A stretch of 64,000 nt of DNA from positions 5,354,501 to 5,418,500 of the forward strand of contig CM076944.1 of assembly GCA_039566865.1 (NCBI GenBank). Reading direction: 5' to 3'. Source of the stretch: Aurelia coerulea (lineage: Eukaryota > Cnidaria > Scyphozoa > Semaeostomeae > Ulmaridae). The notes under the pieces are model-generated. The model had not been told where the DNA came from. It worked only from the letters and a program-made list of their open reading frames with translations, and did not search any database. Both the position numbers and the translations under genes were made by a program. The stretch's first letter is position 1. The number at the start of each line of letters is the position of its first letter. Of this stretch, positions 58,686 through 64,000 are shown in pieces.

Positions 58686-61600
58686 ACAAGGGGGAATTTC
58701 GTATTCGACCAATCAGCGCATTTGTTGACATTTGGGGCCTCGACCAATCAGAATGCACCATGACGTCACGTCAATGGCGGAAGCTGTGGGAAGCTGCGAG
58801 GAAAACATCTCCCCCAATATCGCTCGAGCTGACAACGGTTATCCAACTTTTGACCGATTTTATTGGTTTACATCAAAGTTTGGTAAATTTTGGAACTTTC
58901 TGCCACTGCAATTTTCGATCGATCGTTTTCTTCAAGAGAAATCGTTTTTTAAATAACACTAAAATTCGAGGCTTTGATGAGAATACCATCCCCTTAGGCC
59001 CTTTTTCAAACCTGCGATCTTTCGCCTTCTCTTCCAAGAAAAGTCGAGGATTTCCTTAACTTTTCGTAGCCACGTCCCACAAATGAAAATTTTTCACAAA
59101 AATAATAGTCACCCGAGTCCCCTGGGATGGCGCGATTCTTTGTTTTGGCCAAAGTAAATCTCATTCATCAGTTTCCTCGGCAGCGTTCTTTTGATTCTCT
59201 TACTTGATTGGCTCTTTTGAGAGATTTGGCGGGAAAAAGCTCGGTGACTGGAAGAAGGAAATGTCAGGTGCTAAGTTTATTCAGTAAACAAATATGCCGA
59301 AGTTTAAGAAAACTTGTGGAAATCCCTTCCGCACAGAGTGGGTCAAACAATACAGAACATTCTATCAGGGGCGGTCTGGCACCATAGTTGTAGGGAGGCT
59401 AGCAAACGAAAAGGGCCCGGTTCAGGGTGTGGCAGATAAATTTTTTACCCTATACCCACTAAAGAAATCACCTTAAACACTTTAAGTCGATACATTGTCG
59501 ATATTAGTTATTGATTAATATATATGCCATGTCATTGTCTATTGATATGCCGAAGAACACGAAGAGCAACTTTTATTTGAGAAAAGCCTTCTGCACGTTT
59601 CGTACTTTATAACTTAGATCCTAATATACCACCATTGTTCTTCATGGTTCTTCATGGCTCCAAAATACAATTTCTTTGGAAACGTTAATAAAAGCCAGAG
59701 TGGCAAATAAGAGTAATGAAACTAGTCGCTCTCAGCGCTCTTCATTGCACATTTCTTATCGTAGTATCTGCAATCTCTAAATTGAATTGGCCAGGCCCGT
59801 CAGAACGAAATTCGCATTGGGGGTTGCTGAAACAAGAAACTAGATGCTAGCGCAGCTATGACAAATCTCTTTTCGCAGCGGCATGGCACTGGTAAATTTA
59901 ATGGGAGGGCATTGAAATGAGCCGGCTGCTGGGGGCGAAGCCCCCAGAAAAATTTTTGGGGCCACGCCCTTTACTTTGGCTTAGAATGCATCACCCAATA
60001 TCATGCTTGGCATTAGCGACAAGAAAACTTTGATAGTTTTATGACAGTTATCCAGTGAATCAGAGCACGAGGAAAATTTACGAAGAAAGATTCTTTACTT
60101 TGGCTTAAAATGCATCTCCCGATATCATGCTTGCCATTAGCTCATTAGCGACAAGGAAAACCTTGATAGTTTTGTGATTGACTGAGAACATGCCACTTTA
60201 GTCTATTTTGACGTTTTGGGTCTAATCATGTAACATGTCGGGTCTATCACAAAACTGCTTTCAACATTCTGGGACTGCGTCAAGCCTAAAAGTTTTGGTC
60301 TGGGTCTACACAAACTTCTTTTGGTCTACGAGTTTTGGGTCTGGCTTGGACACCCCGTATCTCTTTTTGCCCCGTGAATTGGGCCCTCGTGGTTAGTCTG
60401 GCCCACTAGTCAAATTTCCCTAAAAGATGCCTTGCTGATGGTGCAATGGGGGTTCCATATAAAACCTATGCGGAGGTCATGGGAATCATGGGGGAGCAGG
60501 AGGAATCACTGTATATTTAAGCTCTTATGGTCGCAGGTCCTCACAGGTTCATGGGACAGAGAGGGGGCAGGGGGACTCAATGCAATAAGTCCCTGAAAAT
60601 GTTTTTTATTAATTGAATGAGACTGACGTAACCCACAGATATTACAGTCATATTCGGGGTCCTACAATGACTGACATCTGCTAATTAGAGAACACTTTTG
60701 AATTTTCTTATTTCATAGACCAATTCAAATTTAGCAGAAAGACAAGTTTCAGAGAAATAGTACTCTAAAACTGTCTACGGAGATTAAGAACTTATCTGTA
60801 GTCACCATTGTTTCATTTCTACGTGATAATGAACTTCCACATTAATTCAAATTATATAAAGTTTCCCTTCCAACTTTTGCGAAAAGGGCCAGTAATTTTT
60901 TTTTAATTTTACATGTCAGAGGACCCGGGTGGCGATCGCCTCTGTGCCCCCCGGGCCAGACCGCGCCTGCGTTCTATGCTTGTGAAATTGAAAGCTGAGG
61001 GTTTGATTGTTGGTTTGTTTCCTTGTTTTAATTCGAACTTTGAGTGAGGAGGGAGGAAGGAAAAAGTGGAGATAAGTTGTACAGAGAAGTAGAGAATGTT
61101 TGCACATCATGCCCGAAGAAAGTTTCAAACCCGACTGGCTCGATATATACGTGCATCGCATAGATTGAGAATAATAAAACAGGTAGATATAATCTAAGAA
61201 ACCTTCTTATGGAATGGAGTTCATGTATTTATCTTTTAATAAGAAACTGCCTATAAGAAACTCAGCTATCGGATCACGAAAAATAAAGGAACTCCAGTAA
61301 TGGGAAAATATAACTTGAGGAACTATTCATTTTAATAAAGGAAATGCTCGTCACATTTTTAGTTCATTCTCACTTGTTTCCTGTTCTACTCGCGAAGTAC
61401 TTCGGTAATATGTAAACATTGGAAAAGCTTTAAGAAACGTTCTGAAAAATTCATGAAGGCACAGGTAGTGAACGTGAAGATTGTTATGGAACAATTCTGA
61501 GAATTAAAAATGTGATAATTTCTAGAAATTCAGTATTGGCCAAAATTCTTAGTTTCTTATGAAAATACGTGTAAAGAGATTTCAATGCAGGCTGTTTTCT

Positions 61601-63307
61601 CAATTTCTTATAGCAAGGAGAGTATAACTCTTTGCTTTTGCATTTATCGAAGCATTACTCTGGGATGTATTTCAAATTCAGTAAATTTCATAATTCACAC
61701 ATTCATTTTTACAAGAAACTTAGGTACAAAAAATCCAAAAGATGCATTTTCTTAAAGTTTAAACATTATTAAGATATATGGAGAGAGTAAAGAAGCCCAA
61801 AACCTTTTATTTTATTCATAAATAGGATCTGAAGAAATCTTGCTTATGGAAAGATGAGAAACAAATATCAAGGTGGAAAAGTCAACTTGATGTTGAAGTA
61901 TTATGAAATTTAAATTTACTCAATTTAAAATATATCCCAGAGTAATGGTTCGATAAATGCAAAAGCAAAGAGTTGAAATCTCCTTGCTATAAGAAATTGA
62001 GAAAACAGCCTGCATTGAAATCTCTTTACACGTATTTTTCATAAGAAACTAAGAATTTTGGCCAATACTGAATTTCTAGAAATTATCACATTTTTAGTTC
62101 TCAGAATTGTTCCATAACAATCTTCACGTTCACTACCTGTGCCTTCGTGAATTTTTCAGAACGTTTCTTAAAGCTTTTCCAATGTTTACATATTACCGAA
62201 GTACTTCGCGAGTAGAACAGGAAACAAGTGAGAATGAACTAAAAATGTGACGAGCATTTCCTTTATTAAAATGAATGGTTTCTCAAGTTATATTTTCCAT
62301 GTACTGGAGTTCCTTTATCTTTTCGTGATCCGATAGCTGAGTTTCTTATAGGCAGTTTCTTATTAAAAGATAAATACATGAACTCCATTCCATAAGAAGG
62401 TTTCTTAGATTATATCTACCTGTTTTATTATTCTCAATCTATGCGATGCACGTATATATCGAGCCAGTCGGGTTTGAAACTTTCTTCGGGCATGATGTGC
62501 AAACATTCTCTACTTCTCTGTACAACTTATCTCCACTTTTCCTTCCTCCCTCCTCAATCAAAGTTCGAATTAAAACAAGGAAACAAACCAACAATCAATC
62601 CCTCAGCTTTCAATTTCACAAGCATAGAATGTTCTGTATTGTTTGACCCACTCTGTGCGGAAGGGATTTCCACAAGTTTTCTTAAACTTCGGCATATTTG
62701 TTTACTGAATAAACTTAGCACCTGACATTTCCTTCTTCCAGTCACCGAGCTTTTTTCCCGCCAAATCTCTCAAAAAGAGCCAATCAAGTAAGAGAATCAA
62801 AAGAACGCTGCCGAGGAAACTGATGAATGAGATTTACTTTGGCCAAAACAAAGAATCGCGCCATCCCAGGGGACTCGGGTGACTATTATTTTTGTGAAAA
62901 ATTTTCATTTGTGGGACGTGGCTACGAAAAGTTAAGGAAATCCTCGACTTTTCTTGGAAGAGAAGGCGAAAGATCGCAGGTTTGAAAAAGGGCCTAAGGG
63001 GATGGTATTCTCATCAAAGCCTCGAATTTTAGTGTTATTTAAAAAACGATTTCTCTTGAAGAAAACGATCGATCGAAAATTGCAGTGGCAGAAAGTTCCA
63101 AAATTTACCAAACTTTGATGTAAACCAATAAAATCGGTCAAAAGTTGGATAACCGTTGTCAGCTCGAGCGATATTGGGGGAGATGTTTTCCTCGCAGCTT
63201 CCCACAGCTTCCGCCATTGACGTGACGTCATGGTGCATTCTGATTGGTCGAGGCCCCAAATGTCAACAAATGCGCTGATTGGTCGAAAACGAAATTCCCC
63301 CTTGTTG
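58686..63307. mobile_element. Foldback element 2, 9-10-bp duplication (about 3.0 kb plus insertion)
   Basis: The left arm (58686-59365, resuming at 60978-61690) is mirrored by the right arm (61915-63307). Ends are ACAAGGGGGAATTTCG and CGAAATTCCCCCTTGT. TTCTGAGTA flanks both sides (58677-58685, 63308-63316), possibly with one more matching base. The arms include long open frames that are the same sequence read twice, for example one with LRSFAFSSKKSRGFP at 59059 and 62932; I do not recognise them as a protein. The inner arms contain the CACGTATTTTT module. Confidence 0.88.
59366..60969. mobile_element. hAT-like element inserted in one arm (1604 bp)
   Basis: TIRs CAGGGGCGGTCTGGC and GCCAGACCGCGCCTG (one mismatch) are typical hAT-like ends. 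Flanking CATTCTAT and CGTTCTAT differ by one base, an 8-bp duplication; the intact right arm of the palindrome preserves the empty site near 62626-62640. A segment from ctttactttggctta is repeated at 59969 and 60093. No transposase domain seen, so it is non-autonomous. Confidence 0.88.
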
Positions 63308-63316
63308 TTCTGAGTA

Positions 63317-63617
63317 GTTATTAGCAATTATAACAAAATGAATAACATTTTGGTGTGGTTAGTATTACAGCATTTTATATATTCTTATTTCGATAACCAT
63401 GTCGTTGAGGACAAACGGCTCGAAAGATCATTACAAGTTATTTTCACTTGTCCTCTTCAGCACCGTTCAGCACCTTTAGTAAGATAGATGTTTTTTCATG
63501 CACTCATACTTGTAAACGTTCTTTCGTAGATATTGTATCATCTTTTCATATTAGACTAACATGTAAGATTAGCTAAGAATATTGATGAAATTGAATTGAA
63601 TTGAATTGAATTGAATA
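63317..63617 (+). mobile_element. LINE 3' untranslated end with GAATT tail
   Basis: If the three foldback elements and one copy of each target duplication are removed, this sequence directly follows 54899-55211 and 58618-58676. It ends in a (GAATT)n run at about 63587-63617, as expected for a LINE tail. The assignment rests on that reconstruction and on the tail. Confidence 0.55.
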
Positions 63618-64000
63618 TGTTGTCTTTTTGCATCCGAATTTCTTTAGTATAGTACTATTCGTACAACTCACTACAATTATCAAGAAATCTAATTTTGTAA
63701 GGATCCTGGCACACATAGTGAGCATCCTGCATCAAAACAAAGAAACTGATCCTGAAGTTAGTTTCTAAATTATGGATGGATATCTTTCTAAAAAAATAAC
63801 GCATATTTCGTACTCCAGGCTGATCCTAGAAAGAATGTGTATATTGTATCTTGAATGGCAAAGAAGTCAAACTCCTTGTGATTAAGTGCCTGAAGGCAAA
63901 TCTCCCCATAATCCTTTCTAAATCTGAAGATCACCTTTAACTAACATCTCTCATTACTTTACGCAAAAAGAAAATATTGAAAAGATTTGTGGCGAGGAAA
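63618..64000. other. No recognisable feature
   Basis: Presumed ATG9 intron sequence or upstream flank. No exon-like segment. Confidence 0.35.

Noticed and set aside
58553..59059. 168-codon plus-strand gene
   Set aside because: The frame crosses the end of one palindrome and enters another; its second part is repeated on the opposite strand at 63327-62932. It is transposon arm sequence with no recognised domain.

Overview
The window is eukaryotic, AT-rich and intron-rich. It holds one confidently recognised protein-coding gene: the C-terminal part of an autophagy ATG9 homologue on the minus strand, ten exons between 54080 and 33168. Almost everything else is transposable-element sequence, chiefly non-autonomous DNA elements. 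The animal-type ATG9, long introns packed with small inverted-repeat elements, and repeat families resembling those I associate with coral and sea-anemone genomes suggest a metazoan, most likely an anthozoan cnidarian. The taxonomic call is inference. No rRNA gene, functional tRNA gene, CRISPR array or bacterial-type operon was seen.

Layout. 1-33 kb lies beyond the 3' end of ATG9. It contains scattered MITE-like palindromes (TA or TTAA target duplications), hAT-like elements with 8-bp duplications, one tRNA-derived SINE and long stretches with no recognisable gene. 33.2-54.1 kb is ATG9; its nine introns (about 0.6 to 4.4 kb) hold at least fifteen further elements, several close to splice sites. 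54.1-64 kb continues upstream of the first visible ATG9 exon, presumably still inside an intron. It is dominated by a nest in which three long palindromic elements with 9-bp target duplications are inserted into the 3' end of one LINE copy, and one palindrome was then hit by a 1.6-kb hAT-like element. The 5' exons of ATG9 are not recognisable here and probably lie beyond 64000.

The splice phases of the ten exons agree, giving 1129 bases: one base completing a split codon, then 375 codons and a stop. The last exon ends in an acidic tail whose stop codon overlaps a donor-like sequence.

The most unusual features are: (1) the palindrome nest, with two insertions sharing overlapping 9-mers; (2) a set of elements bounded by long G/C runs (CCCGGGGG or CACGGGGG ends), with 8-bp target duplications and unrelated internal tandem repeats; (3) a 49-bp perfect palindrome with its own 9-bp duplication; and (4) elements within 26 to 45 bp of ATG9 splice sites. 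All family assignments come from reading the sequence and recalled knowledge, with no database search.
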